Positions 1 through 43,173 are shown, numbered from the stretch's first letter. The stretch: 64,000 nt of DNA from Polyodon spathula (GCF_017654505.1 NC_054536.1:36311970-36375969), one strand, 5' to 3'. A program made the numbers and translations. The notes: a model not told the origin generated them from the letters alone.

Positions 1-4
1 GTAG

Positions 5-6
<2 letters not shown>

Positions 7-57
<51 letters not shown>

Positions 58-70
58 TAATAATAATAAT
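7..70. repeat. (AAT)n microsatellite
   Basis: Near-perfect trinucleotide tract at the window start, in the intron before the first visible mak exon. Confidence 0.95.
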
Positions 71-132
71 GTTTCTTCTAATATGTATGTGTAGTCCATA
101 TTGTGTGCAATTTTAAAATATAAACTTTTTAG

Positions 133-31475
<31,343 letters not shown>

Positions 31476-31790
31476 CATAACTTGTTTGTTTTTTTTTCTA
31501 TGAGGTCCACTTCTAAAATGTTTGTGGTCTGACAACGTGCAGACCAGTCACCCCTGGATAAAAGAAGCAATACCTTTGAATGAGCATGTGAATCATAGAG
31601 AGGCTTCCGACTCTTACTACTTGAAAGTGAGATTTTTTTTTTCTATGAATAAACTTTAATAACCAATATAAAAAAAATAAAATAAAATACATGTTATTTG
31701 TTAAGTTCCTTCGAATAAACCTATGTTAATATTGTTTTTCATAAAGATTGCTGTAAATATGGTGGAATAAAAATATATTTTGTAGCTTGA
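31476..31790 (+). other. mak: mak 3'UTR with polyadenylation signals
   Basis: Non-coding sequence after the stop. AATAAA hexamers occur at 31648-31653 and 31766-31771; another in 'ccccaataaaatac' near 32173 could give a longer UTR. The true cleavage site is not determinable here. Confidence 0.55.
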
Positions 31791-33847
31791 AGACAAATAG
31801 ATCTGTCATTCTTTATGCCTGTGCTGCATGCTAAAAATGAAGAGCTTGGCCTTTCTGGATAATCATTTTAAACATTATTAAAAAATTAAACAGGGCCCTC
31901 CCAAGTGTTAAAATGCAATTGAATTAAACTCTGTTTGTTGAGCAATGACTGGAGTTTCCTACTGAGCCGTTTAAGTTAGTTTGAGGTTGTACATCAGTTG
32001 GCCCCATTTACTTTTAAGTATTCTTATCAAATAATGGTTTAGGACCTGCATGAAATGAATTGCAGTGGGCTGCATGGTTTCTTATGGAGGGGTACCCGAA
32101 TCTCAGAAAGCAGTTACTAGATGTACAAATTGTGATTGTTACAGAAAGATGTATGTTCTCTGCACCATTCCCCAATAAAATACAGACACGCTAAACAATT
32201 ACTGCTTTTTATGTAATTTATTCATTTCATTAGAATCGTTTTTATTTGTAACTCTTGTCGAACACTGTATTAAATGTATTACAATCTCGAAATACTGTAG
32301 CTAACTAAAATGTTTGTCAAAACAATCTTTTAGTTGTAAAAAAAAAAAAAGGGAAATATAGCTATTACATTTTTAGATACATATGCCATATGTAGAATGT
32401 ATTTTATTTTTACACAGTAATGTTTAGCATATTTTTCTTGTTTTGTATTTATTTCTTGATGAGTCATAAAAATGTAATTGTCTCAACAATTTGTCTGAAG
32501 AGAGTTTATTTCTGACCATATTTACAATGATTGGATATTGTGAATGCATTCTGTCACACTCTTCTACGCTGAAATGCTGAAACCGTTTTTTTAAAGCAAA
32601 AAATAGGAAAGCCTCAAAGTTTAATTCCCTCTGTTTATAGTAAATATGGTGTATGGCCAGCACTCCAGATAAGTTTTGGATCTGGGAGTAACTTACTATC
32701 TAATTTTAACATAGAGAGTAAAATGTATTTTCAGGGGGTAAAACGCAACATTACCATAAGTCATGAGTAATCTCGATAAATACTGTACAATCTAATGGTA
32801 ACGGGGTAGGCCTTAAAAAATAACCTTCCATTTTAACTTCAATGTTACTTTGAACTACTGTACCACCACGCGTGTGTTCTGCACGGTTCTGTATCGGCTC
32901 AGAGCATTTTTTTCCCCTGAGGTATCACACTGACTGCAAAAAATTACGTTACTTATATATGAACATTAAATTCTTAAACTCAGTGAACATGTTAAACTTC
33001 AATATCAGTCCATACAGTAATTAAATAATTAAAATAAGGACATTCATTATAAAACAGTTAGTTTAATGTTATATGCACATTTTTTTAGCTGTTGCCTTGG
33101 ACGGTGTTTCCAGACGGATTTGTAGCAGGACTGGAGTGTTTACGTTTCAACCTGTGTAGCTTCACATTTGTTTTATTCTTACTGTGATTGGCTGCAAAGA
33201 CAATAGGGCTAGTAAGAGATTGGGTATGGTTTGTTGGGTTAGTTTTAGATGCGTACAGTTTCCTAGTAACGACACTATTCTGGGAGATGTAGTTGTTAGA
33301 GGAAGTTTTAGGGTAGGCAGAACATTTTTTACGCATTACATTTAAATGTAGTGTGTATTTCTATTTTTTAATGTGTAAAAACGGCAGGTACGCAACTTAT
33401 CTGGACCGCTGTGTTTGGTACAGAATACCTTGTTCAAGCCATATATATTTGTAGATTAGCTTGTACTAGAAATTCACAAGAATGCAACAAAAATATTTTG
33501 CGATTTGTTGGGCAACAGCAACCTAAAGCAAATCTGGCCATAAATGTGTGGATATATAAGTTAGTTTTATACTATCCTATACTAACAAAGAACAATACTG
33601 TCATAACTCTTTCGGTGTTAAATATATATATAATATATATATATAACCATATATATAGTCGTACAAGAACAATTTGTTTTGGGGGTTTTCATATATATAA
33701 CCAAAGCATCGGGGTTTCGTATAAGGTTACAGTATGTATATCCCCTATTACATTGAGAAAACCTACATGTTTTGATGCATGATTTTGTACTGAAATCGTT
33801 ACAGGAAAACACCAGGAAAAAATACTAAAGCAACCTATGAGATTAAA
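31791..33847. other. Intergenic, mak to tmem14-like exon
   Basis: AT-rich, no gene recognised. A ZNF143-type promoter motif lies at 33274-33294 (listed separately) and short AT repeats at 33620-33660. Confidence 0.5.
33274..33294 (-). promoter_or_regulatory. ZNF143/THAP11-type promoter motif
   Basis: On the minus strand ACTACATCTCCCAGAATAGT, close to the vertebrate promoter motif ACTACAATTCCCAGAATGC. A reversed CCAAT box ('gattggctgc') lies about 90 bp away. No gene start is recognised nearby, so its role is unknown. Confidence 0.4.
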
Positions 33848-33905
33848 TTACGGCTGATGAGGCTTTTGAAGCATCTTCACTCCGATTCTCCCCAGCATCA
33901 GCACA
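33848..33905 (-). CDS. TMEM14-like terminal exon (isolated)
   Basis: On the minus strand, acceptor ggggttttgtttgcag, then a frame S-VLMLGRIGVKMLQKPHQP and TAA (first Ser base pair from the previous exon, phase 2). Human TMEM14C ends 'S-LLMVAKVGVSMFNRPH': 7 identities and several conservative changes over 16 residues, same phase and length. TMEM14 proteins are small four-helix membrane proteins (TMEM14C moves porphyrins in mitochondria). Position and orientation match mammalian TMEM14C/B between MAK and PAK1IP1. I could not find the upstream exons in 34-44 kb, so this may be a remnant or the other exons escaped me. Confidence 0.5.
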
Positions 33906-34234
33906 CTGCAAACAAAACCCCCAAAAAGTGTTTAGGAAGGTTTATGTGCTTAATACGATTTGGTAGTGGATTTTAATAAAACTTTTGTTTACGTAATATG
34001 TATTATACAAATCAAAAAATCTAATTCTGCATGCGAGTGACATTTAATGTGTGATTTATAGTACTCACACATTGTGAAACAATTTCTGTTAACTGAGAAA
34101 AAAAAACAGTGTGTAAATGTTACCTGATGGACCTTCAACGGTTTAGAACTAAGTTTGAATTCCTGGCTAGCGAACAAACCTTCAAACACAGCCCTATTTT
34201 TATATATAGTAATCATCTTTATTTTATATATAAT

Positions 34235-34379
34235 GCCTTTCATAGTGGACCACCATCACAAAGCGCTTTACAAGATACAAGACTAGGGTGTGTGAACTAT
34301 GCATCAGCTGCAGAGACACTTACAACAAAGTCTCACCTGAAAGACAGCGCTCAAGGAGGTTAAGTGACTTGCTCAACTT
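34235..34379 (+). mobile_element. Fish SINE/LINE-tail repeat
   Basis: 'gcctttcatagtggaccacc...aaagcgctttaca...ctagggtgtgtgaactatgc...caaggaggttaagtgacttg' is the widespread fish repeat tail. Here it is uninterrupted across 'aggaggttaagtgac' and gives the empty-site reference for the insertion at 58501. Confidence 0.75.
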
Positions 34380-35319
34380 CCTGTAGTTATTGATCAGTCT
34401 CTCACTGCACCGTGGAGGAATTTTGGCCCTTCTTGAAGCAGTTCTGCATGAAGATCAATGACATTTGTGGGTTTTTCGAGCATAAACTGCTCATTTCCTG
34501 TCCTGCCACAACATCTCAATGGGGTTTAGTTCTGGACTTTGACTAGGCCATTCCAAAACTTTAAATTTCTTGTTCTTCAACCATTCTGATGTAGACTTGC
34601 TTGTGTGTTTTGCTGCATGACCCAGCAGCACTTCAGCTTCAGCTCACGGACGGATGGCCTGACATTCTCCTGTAGAATTCTGATACAGAGCAGAATTCGT
34701 GGTTCCTTCAATGATGGCAAGTCGTCCAGGTCCTGATGCAGCAAAGCATCCCCAAAACATTACACTACGTCCACCATGCTTGACCGTTGGTATGAGGTTC
34801 TTACTGTGGAATGCAGTGGTTGGTTTTTGCCAGACATAACGGAGCCCATGTTGGCCAAAAAGTTCCACTTTTGACTCATCTGTCCATACAACATTATTCC
34901 AGAACTCTTGAGGATCATCCATATGCTTTTTGGCAAACTGGAGACGAGCATTCATGTATTTTTAGTGAGCAGTGGTTTTCGCCTTGCCATGAATCCCATT
35001 TTTGACCAGTGTCTTTCTGATTGAGGAATCATGAACACTGACCTTAGCCGAGACGAGAGAGGCCTGCAGATCCCTGGATGCTGTTCTAGGGTTCTTTTTG
35101 ACTTCCTGGACGATTTTACGCCTTGCTCTCACCTGAAGATTGCATGTTTGATTACCTTGCACACCAAACAAATGACATAAGCACCAAACTTTGGTGTCAT
35201 TTTTTCTCTCAGACTCCCTCTATATACTACTACAACCCACAAAAAGATCTGACCAAATTCAATGTGAAAAATGTGGAAAAATGCAAAAAATCAGACAGGG
35301 GGTAAAAACTTTAACACTG
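34380..35319 (-). mobile_element. Tc1-like element A, copy 3 (minus strand, truncated)
   Basis: The right end at 35319 carries the family terminus (reversed cagtgttaaagttttt). The left end is lost; the repeat meets the SINE tail at 34380. Minus-strand frames show 'MNARLQFAKKHMDDPQEFWN', 'VVWTDESKVELFGQHGLRYV' (first catalytic Asp) and 'VKHGGRSVMFWGCFAASGPG'. The N-terminal DNA-binding part is mostly deleted. Confidence 0.92.
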
Positions 35320-36250
35320 TTGAAGGTATTCTCCGTTTCAGTTGAAGGTCTTGTGAGTTTAGCCAATGGGAAAATCAAAGCTCTGCCCTGGTTTTGCAGC
35401 TGTCTGATCATCATTGAGCAGAGGCGGAACATAAATATGCTAGGGTGCGCAGTGTAAGAATATTGTGGCAATATTATAGAGACCTATATTGAGAATTTCA
35501 AAATAATATTTAGAATTGCTTTTTACAAATACATTTTTTTTTTTTTTTTAATTGGTCAATTTTATGGAGACATTATAGTCGATTTGGTTAGAAATCAATT
35601 TTCAAGAAAACTTTCTGATAAATTAGAGATTGTTAAAAAAGGGAGGTATATGCCACAAATACCCAAATTGATACAGGAAGGGACTCGCCACATCTAACAA
35701 CTGGATTTGGTGCCCAAAAATTTTGATCAAGGAGCCGTTGGCTCCTTGGGTAAAAAGTTTGTCTGGAGACCTGTGTATGAGGTATACTGCCATTACATGT
35801 GTTGGGGGGTCATGTATATCTAGGCAGTACTTATGCAGGTCTGGTAGGAGACGAATGCATAATGCATAATAGTGGCACAAACATCACACTGTACCTCTAT
35901 GAATTCCATGCCCATTATCAATGTCTAGTGTGGCACCCACATATTTGATGTGTGTCAGTTTGTTGGGAGCAGAACTGCATGCAGGGCAACATAAGGGGAA
36001 GTGCATATGTATGGTAAATGATGAGACACAAGTGCATGGCAGAAGGACTACCAATAGTGCTGTAATACCAAACTAAACTAACCATCTGGTTCTGGAAACC
36101 AAGGTAATGTTTATTGTTGAAAACACCCAGAAAAAGTCTTCTCCTGCTACTGTCTCTGAATTTTCCAATACAGCATAACAGACTCTGACAACCAGAATAT
36201 CAGCAGATTTTAGCACAAAAGCTGCTGGTGAAAGGTACAGAGAAAAGACG
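35320..36250. other. Intergenic, with a hAT-end repeat
   Basis: 35680-35775 is an inverted copy of the left end of the hAT element at 12834 ('ttggtgcccaaaaattttga', 'gtctggagacctgtg'). The rest is unassigned. Confidence 0.5.
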
Positions 36251-36254
36251 CCTT

Positions 36255-37420
36255 CATAGTCAGATTTCCCCTAATCAAAATAGTCCTGCAAAAATTGCAG
36301 TATAACTGCCATGGGTCTGGAAGATGCTCCACTGGTACCCATACTGGCATTCTGTAGGGTGTCAATGACCCTGTTGGAAAGTCCTAGACAGCTCAAATGC
36401 AGTCGTTCAGGGACCAGACCCAGAGCTGCAGGCTTGATGGGTCTGGGTGCCATAAGGTCCCCCACGCCTGACTGAGCAGGTTGCTGTGCGTCAGCAGTCT
36501 CCACGGCTGACCGCTCAGGAACTGAATCAGAGTTGAAAACCAGATCCTTGGCCCAGTCCTGCCTAATTTTCTCCAGACACAGCGGGAGCATTGCGAGCAG
36601 TGAGAAGGCATGATGCCTCGATCAATGGTGTGCCAACGAATCTATTCCCAGCAGTTCCCCGCCTCTTATGGAGAACAAGAGGGGACAGTGGGTTGATTCC
36701 TGGGAGGCAAACAAGTCTCTCTGCTCTCCCGAACTTCTCCCAGATGATGCTTACCAAAGGGGTTCATCACCCCAGGCAAACGAACTGCCTGCAGTGAGGA
36801 GGTTCTCATACAGGCACAGCAAAAGCTTGCGGGCCAAATGATGGAGACTGGGTGACCACAGGCCTCCCTGGGGGTTGATGTAAGCCACCACTGTTGTGTT
36901 GTCTGTGTGTATAAACATGTCTCCCTTGAACACTGTGTAAAAAATTCTGCAAGGCCAGGTAAACTGCCTGTAGCTCTACATCTGATGAGGAAACTCCTCC
37001 ATGGGCCCCAGCCCAGACTGGACACATCCGTGGTGACAACCTCCCATCTGGTGACACTGACCAGCGCTATGCCTAGGCGTAGATGAGCCAGCTGTTTCCA
37101 CCAAGAGAGTGCCCTTAGACACACATGGGACACTGCTAATAGGTGGCCATGGTTGAACCAGGCCTGTAGAGGGCACATGTCCAGGAGACACAATGAAAGA
37201 GTCTGAGAAGCAGCTGCCATCAGGCCCTCTACATTTCTATATTTCTGGAACGTTACTACCGTGAGCGCCCTGTAGAGCTGAAAGAGCTCTAAACAGACGG
37301 CTATTCTCTGCACTCTGCCGTCCGACAGTGGCTAGCATGGGCCCGACATCCAGGCACACTTCGAGACAAGAGGCTATCTGGGAAGGTGAGAACTGGCTCT
37401 TCACAGAAGGCCCAACCGTT
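36255..37420 (-). mobile_element. DIRS-type retrotransposon fragment (RNase H and recombinase start)
   Basis: Minus-strand pieces: 'FQKYRNVEGLMAAASQTLSL', 'WWKQLAHLRLGIALVSVTRW', 'EVVTTDVSSLGWGPW' and 'THRQHNSGGLHQPPG'/'DNTTVVAYINPQGG', the DIRS RNase H region, then 36271-36450 'LHLSCLGLSNRVIDTLQNA' and 'MAVILQFLQDYFD', the N-terminal arm of the tyrosine recombinase. Frames are broken, and the element is incomplete at both ends. Confidence 0.85.
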
Positions 37421-38080
37421 AAACAAAAACAAATGAAAGTAGAATGACGCAGTTAAACAAATATTAAAATGGACCTTTTGTTATTTTTATCATCTAAATA
37501 AGGATTTCTGAATGAAGCAGAACTCTGACAACTGCTGAAACACCACCAAATGTTTCGAATATTCATGGGTTTGTGTTCTGGAGCATTTCCTTAAACTAAA
37601 ACAATATTTTTCTGGCAAGGATGTCATCATCTCCTGGGCATAATGGAGTTCAGTACAGAGTGTACAAGAGTGCCCCTGGTGTTCTACGAATCCTGTGGAA
37701 ATTGATGAAAGTAGCATGGGGAAAAACAGGTTGTACCAAGCTCAGGGCACCACTTTTTGTCAGCATTTAAACGTTTAAACTACCAAAGTAACAAGAATAT
37801 AATCAAATACCTAATTAAACAATATTTACAGTTCGGAACCCAGTCAGTACTGATTCAGAACCTGGTAGGCACCAGTTCGGACCCAGGTTGGAATCGGACG
37901 TGGGTCGATGACCTCCGTACCGGTTCGGTCTGGGTCCACCAGGTCGCAGCTACCAGTCAGTCTGGCAAAGGGTACCCTATATGGAAATTTAGAATTTCTA
38001 CAAATTTCTCAAACAAAGAATTTTAGGAAAAATCGTCCGTAACAAAAGCTTTGTTTTTGTGGATGAGGAAAGAAAAAGTT
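37421..38080. other. Intergenic, with an unexplained GC-richer block
   Basis: 37855-37970 repeats variants of 'ggttcgg.ccca' and 'ctgggtcca' in both orientations; not assigned to a known family. Confidence 0.4.
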
Positions 38081-38129
38081 ACAAGATATTAATTATTTAT
38101 TTCAGTAATGTATTTGCGAAACTCCACAA

Positions 38130-38633
38130 ATGCTAATTCACAAGTATTCATCCCCTTTGAGGCTATGACAGTACTGTCTACTAGGTGCTAGAAATTTCAG
38201 TATGATAATGCAGTCATGCTATCATTACCAATAAGTCAATATGGGAAAAAGTAACACGCTATCTGAAGACTTTACGCAGAAATTATTTATCATCATAAAG
38301 CTGGAGAAGGATACAAGAAGATTTCCAAAGATTTGTGTATCCCAGTTTTAACTATTGTTTCTATTACCAGGAAGTACAAGACTCGTGACACTCTCACAAC
38401 GCTCCCTCGGTCTGGAAGAAAGAAGGTTCCTTCACCAAGAACAAGTAAAAAAAATTGTGAGGAAGATTAATAACAATCCGGGACTGACTGCCAACGACAT
38501 TCAAAGTGAATTGGCTGAAAATTGGAATGGGGTTTCCATTTCAACCATAGGGCGAGTATTGCATGGTGAAGGTCTCGATGGTCGCAGGCCAAGGAAAAAG
38601 CCACTCTTAGGATTCACAAGGACAATTGCTTAA
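38130..38633 (+). mobile_element. Tc1-like element C fragment (N-terminal half)
   Basis: Begins about 'cacaagtattcatccccttt'; traces of a helix-turn-helix near 38290 ('GEGYKKISKDL'), then 38355-38630 with 'TLPRSGRKKVP' and 'TANDIQSELAENWNGVSIST' and 'RVLHGEGLDGRRPRKKPLL'. A third Tc1 subfamily. It is cut by the piggyBac-like element at 38634, and no DDE catalytic core follows. Confidence 0.8.
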
Positions 38634-38917
38634 CCTTTGAGGTACTACGTCGGACCAGGTCCAAAAATTTACCAGTGCGATGTCGGACCGTTTGGTGAAA
38701 AAACGAGTGATCAGCAGAGGATTTATCACTATGCATGTCTACAAATACAGCGAACAAGGGGTGGAGCTTGCCTGGAGATGCAGTACTGCTGTCGTTTTGA
38801 CCTGCAGTGCCTTTTAAACCTGTTTTACTCTGAAAAATATATATTTTAAACAGCGTGTGTGAAAATAAATTGGACCTGATGTGCTTGACAAGCACTGAAT
38901 AAATGGACTGCAAAGGG
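38634..38917. mobile_element. piggyBac-like MITE, copy 2 (284 bp, intact ends)
   Basis: TTAA on both sides (38630-38633 and 38918-38921). The left end is CCTTTGAGGTACTACG; the right end reversed is CCCTTTGCAGTCC. It is reverse-oriented relative to copy 1 and inserted in a Tc1 fragment. Confidence 0.75.
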
Positions 38918-38921
38918 TTAA

Positions 38922-40830
38922 ACCCCTTGTAGTGTATCCTTATTTTATCCTCTTTGGTCAAAGAAGCTTGCCAGGGCTACTGCCAGTAGATTTAATGTTA
39001 ATAAATAATTGCTTCATACAGCCTTTAGTATTTAGAAAGTTGTGCGAGATTACAAACGGGATCTTCACTGCTCAAGTCTCGTAAACAAAACATACAGCTT
39101 TCAGCAATGTTTCCATGCAAAAAAAAAACAACTCTTTGTTTTTGGTCAATTTGCACAGCCACACCCTTTTGGTAGTGCAGTTCCTACAGCTTGAGGAATG
39201 TGCGTGCTACGTCACATATTCAAGACAATGGGGAGAGAATTGGGAGATTCCAAAATGCATAGAAACCCCGCCATTGTGAACAGTGCCTACACAGTATTAA
39301 CGTTTTCAAATGCGCTGCTATTACAATCATTACCATACAACTGAACGCAGTCAACTACAGAAAACAATGAAAACAAATTGGCAAATAACTTATTTTAAAT
39401 CTATTGTAACTTTTTTTTTTTTAAAAACTAGCTTCCAGTGTACAAAAAACAAACAAACAAACACACACACACAAAAAAAAAAAAACGGTTGGTCAATAGA
39501 AATAATTTCACATATGGACGTTGTCTTTTCGCTGAAATCTTATAATTTCATTGCAATTTTACAATACAATGTTTTACATGATGTACAGCATTATTAGTAT
39601 GTATAACAACCGTAACAATAACAGGTTCAACTATACATTTCCTAAATTATTTTTTTTTTAAAAAAATTAAAAAACCACAACTACAAAAGACAATGACAAG
39701 AAATCCGCCAAAAGATATTTTCAGTTTATCTAAATGCTCTATTGCGATGTAAGTAACTCTGCACTGTGACAAAAGAGCACATTTTGTTGTCAGTTCCTTT
39801 ACGCTAATTAGAAAGTAGCGTTTCACAACACTTGCTTTTTACTTTCAATTAAATTATCGTTCCATATTGTAGGAAGTACTAAGTACAAACGCCATATATT
39901 TCACTGACATACATAATTCGATTTTACTTAGTGTCAATGCTGCGTATTGCAGTCAAGACTGTCTCTATGCAGACTGCAGGTACAAATGGCAACAACAGAA
40001 AAATAAAAAAACTAAAAACATACACAGAGTTTTGTGTTTCAGACTACGTTTCAGAAGGTGGATCCCCTTCTTTTTAAAAGACAAGGTGGAAGTTGATGTG
40101 AACTTTGTAAAACAAACTCATAGTTAACATGTTATCAACTCTGAAGTTGCTTTTGTTGTCCAGCAGCTTGTTATAAAACTGTTGCTGGTCAAGCTAAGTC
40201 CAAGTACAAATTGTTAGAAAATGAACAATGATATATTATAATAATTTACTGTAGAAAGAGCTATTCTGACTTTCCATTGCTGGGCTTGTGGATAGAGTAA
40301 GTTGGTACGATTTCCATTCCCAGGTCTTCTGGAGGACTGAGCTGCATGTACAGTACTGTCTTTTTCACCTACAGGCCTGTGTCCTGGTTCTTCTAAATTA
40401 CAGTCATTTCCTTAGTACTACCTTCTTGCTGTCCATTTGGAAGAAACAAAAACTGTCCATATTTCTTTGCTTATGCATTTACAATTTAGACCCAACGTTC
40501 TGCTATTGCTGTCACTTGAAATAAGTATACTAGAAGTTTTGCATGATTTGCCCACAGTTAAAAAGGGCTACCACTGTTACACAATGTAAATTGAAGTGTT
40601 TCATTAGCTAACCATATGTATGCTACTGCTAATTGTATATTTATAACAAAATAGCCACTTAAAATTGTTCTTTGTATTCAGTATCAACAAATACTATTTA
40701 ACTACAATGCATTTCATACTGTAACTCCAGGGCAGTTGAGCCTGAAGATTATGGGGCTCTGGAGTTTATGTTGGACCATGGGGAAGGGTGGAAGTACTCA
40801 TGTAAATTATAAATGTTACCTTTGTTAATG
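38922..40830. other. Intergenic, nothing recognised
   Basis: Poly-A/T runs and a short (AC)n near 39462. I looked here for upstream TMEM14 exons and found none I could defend. Confidence 0.5.
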
Positions 40831-40937
40831 TGTGCTGTGTTATTGCAGGTAAAGCTAGTGTTTCTATCTCTCTTGAGCAGCACGCTGTGTGTGGCAGTGC
40901 TGCTAACTCTCTTTTTATAGTGTTAGCAACTTTGCCA

Positions 40938-40983
<46 letters not shown>

Positions 40984-41256
40984 GTATCTCTTGAGTTCTC
41001 CACTCACTGAGACTGTGTTATGTTCTGATTGGTTGTTTGATTCGTAATCATAAAAATGGTCCAATCAAGAGTGAATGAGGGCTATAAAAAGCCACTGTGA
41101 GCAGAGCGTGAATGAGGGTGACTGGAGTTTAATAGTTCCAAGCTAAAAGAGCATCCAGCAAATAAACCAACAGCAATTTTCATTGCCATTGAAAGAAAGA
41201 CTGTGCTGATCGTCTTCATTTCTTCCACCGCTGAGAACCCTACGCGCCCTGTTACA
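40831..41256 (+). mobile_element. Candidate solo LTR
   Basis: Starts about TGTGCTGTGTTATTG and ends ccctgttaca. It includes a CT repeat, a TATA-like 'ctataaaaagcc' near 41084 and 'aataaacc' near 41161. No matching flanking duplication found, so the start is uncertain. Confidence 0.4.
40940..40982. repeat. (CT)n microsatellite
   Basis: 43 bp of pure CT dinucleotide. Confidence 0.97.
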
Positions 41257-41889
41257 ATACATATTGGTTACAAATCTCTCCCCGCCTTCAGAGCCCGCTC
41301 CTTTTCTACCCTTGCCGCTCAGTGGAGGAACGGCCTACCCAAGGATATCAGGACTGCTCAGTCCCTGACCACCTTCTGGCACATCCTCAAGACACACTTG
41401 TTCAGACAGCATCTGTAAACATGTAAACTGTCGACCATAGTGGACTATAGGGCACCCAATTATACCAGTACTTGCATCAGCTTGTACTTGCACTGAACTG
41501 CTCCATGCCTTGCCTCATTCAACTACTCCTCCTAACTGTAATTTTTGTAATTACTCTTATTTGAAATCATTCTTATCCATTTATCATACTTACTACGTGT
41601 TCTTACTGGACTTTTAGTCATTTAAGCAAATATTTACTATAAGTTTTAGCTGCTCTTGGTCAAAGTTGCTCATACTTATAATTTACTGTATTCTTTATTT
41701 TGCTCTCACTTGAACTTATTGTACTTTCATAACTACTCTTATCTGTATTATGGTATTCTGTAATGTGATATTTTGTGAGCACTTGTAATGTGATATTTTA
41801 TAATGCAATACTTTGTACTGTGATATTTTGTAATAATTGCAAGTCGTCCTGGATAAGGGCGTCTGCTAAGAAAAAAATAAATAAATAGT
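41257..41889 (+). mobile_element. L2/Maui-type LINE 3' end
   Basis: Frame ending at 41418 reads 'LPAFRARSFSTLAAQWRNGL', 'PKDIRTAQSLTTFWHILKTH' and 'LFRQHL' then a stop, the usual L2 C-terminus. The 3' tail 'ggataagggcgtctgctaag' plus a short A/T repeat is the L2 signature. Confidence 0.88.
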
Positions 41890-42350
41890 AGTAAATCTCA
41901 TTAGCTACTTATTTAAACAAAATGTCAATTGATATATAAAAAACACAAGAACACAAACCTGATAAAATGAAACCCATACAAGTAAAATGATTTATATGAA
42001 TTATTATCGTGTTATCTACATCCTGTAGACATGAGTCCAGCTCTCTGGATGCCTGTGCGGGGAATTTGAAAATGTGAGTAGTTTTTTCACGCAGGATGCA
42101 TAATTCGGAGTGATCTCATTGGCTACGAGTGATGACGTTGGAACATTTACAATTGTTACTAATTACCAGACAGAAAGTGAGAGAAAAACAAAACAGTGGT
42201 CTACCATGATTTTTTTTTTTTTTCTGTGAAACTAAATTGGCTTTTAAATCTTCCAAGCCTTAATTTTTCATTTGAAACCGAAAACACCTATACAAGTATT
42301 TACACTGTAATATGATGAAGAGAATAATAATATTTTTTAGAGTCAGCCAC
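41890..42350. other. Intergenic, nothing recognised
   Basis: AT-rich; poly-T near 42211. Confidence 0.5.
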
Positions 42351-42375
42351 TCAGAGAAGGGTAGAGTTGCCAGGT

Positions 42376-42392
42376 CTGCGGTTTAACCGCAG
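42376..42392. repeat. Perfect 8-bp hairpin (ctgcggtt-t-aaccgcag)
   Basis: Inverted repeat with a one-base loop inside a block with further 'gcggttttt' repeats (42361-42500) that precedes Tc1 fragment D. Likely part of a transposon end. Confidence 0.5.
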
Positions 42393-42597
42393 AATTGGGC
42401 TTCTTGGAAAAGATAACAGCGGGAAATATTTTAGGAGTCACGGTTTTTGTGCTACTTTAACAGGTCTTGCGGTTTTTGGGCTAGATTTAATGCGTTTTAT
42501 TAAAGGGGAATACACAGGTACAAAATTATTTTAATAACATCCCAGCATGCTTAGGGTCATGTATATAAATACTGGACAGGCCTGGTTGCCTATAATT

Positions 42598-43110
42598 ATG
42601 GCTAGCATGGCTGCAAGAGGAGACCTCAGTGACTCTGAAAGAGAGGTGATTGTTGGGCGCGTTTGGCAGGAGCTTCAGTGACCAAGACAGCTCAACTTGC
42701 TGATGTTTCACGAGCAACGGTGTCTAAGGTGATGTCGGCAACTCCAAGGGACAGACATCATCATCAAAGGGCAACAGTGGGCGGAAGCGCATACTCCTTG
42801 ATCGTGATATCCGTGCATTAATTCGTAGCGAAAACAGACGAGCAACTGCAGATCAATTGACTACAAATTTCAACCTGGGGTGCAAGCAGACAGTTTCATC
42901 AAAAACAGTCCGTCGAGAACGCCACAGAGCGGGATACCATAGTAGGGTTGCAGTGCACAAACCGCTCGTCACACCTGGCAATGCATATTTGCGAGTCCAG
43001 TGGTGCAAAGAGCACAGGCAATAGACTACTGAGCAGTGGAGAAATGTGATATGGTCAGATGAATCATCCTTCACCATGTTCTCGACAAATGGACGTGTGT
43101 GTGTGTTGTG
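42598..43110 (+). mobile_element. Tc1-like element D fragment
   Basis: Broken frames: 'MAARGDLSDSEREVIVGRVW', 'AQLADVSRATVSKVM' (helix-turn-helix), 'NVIWSDESSFTMFSTNGRV' (first catalytic Asp). The element ends abruptly in a TG/TA microsatellite at about 43095. A fourth Tc1/mariner lineage in the window. Confidence 0.82.
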
Positions 43111-43119
43111 TGTGTTTTA

Positions 43120-43173
<54 letters not shown>
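43095..43173. repeat. (TG)n/(TA)n microsatellite
   Basis: A short TG run followed by about 50 bp of TA. Confidence 0.93.

Noticed and set aside
33085..33336. 83-codon minus-strand frame rich in Lys/Asn/Ser
   Set aside because: No family similarity; it overlaps a promoter-like motif and lacks splice or start context.
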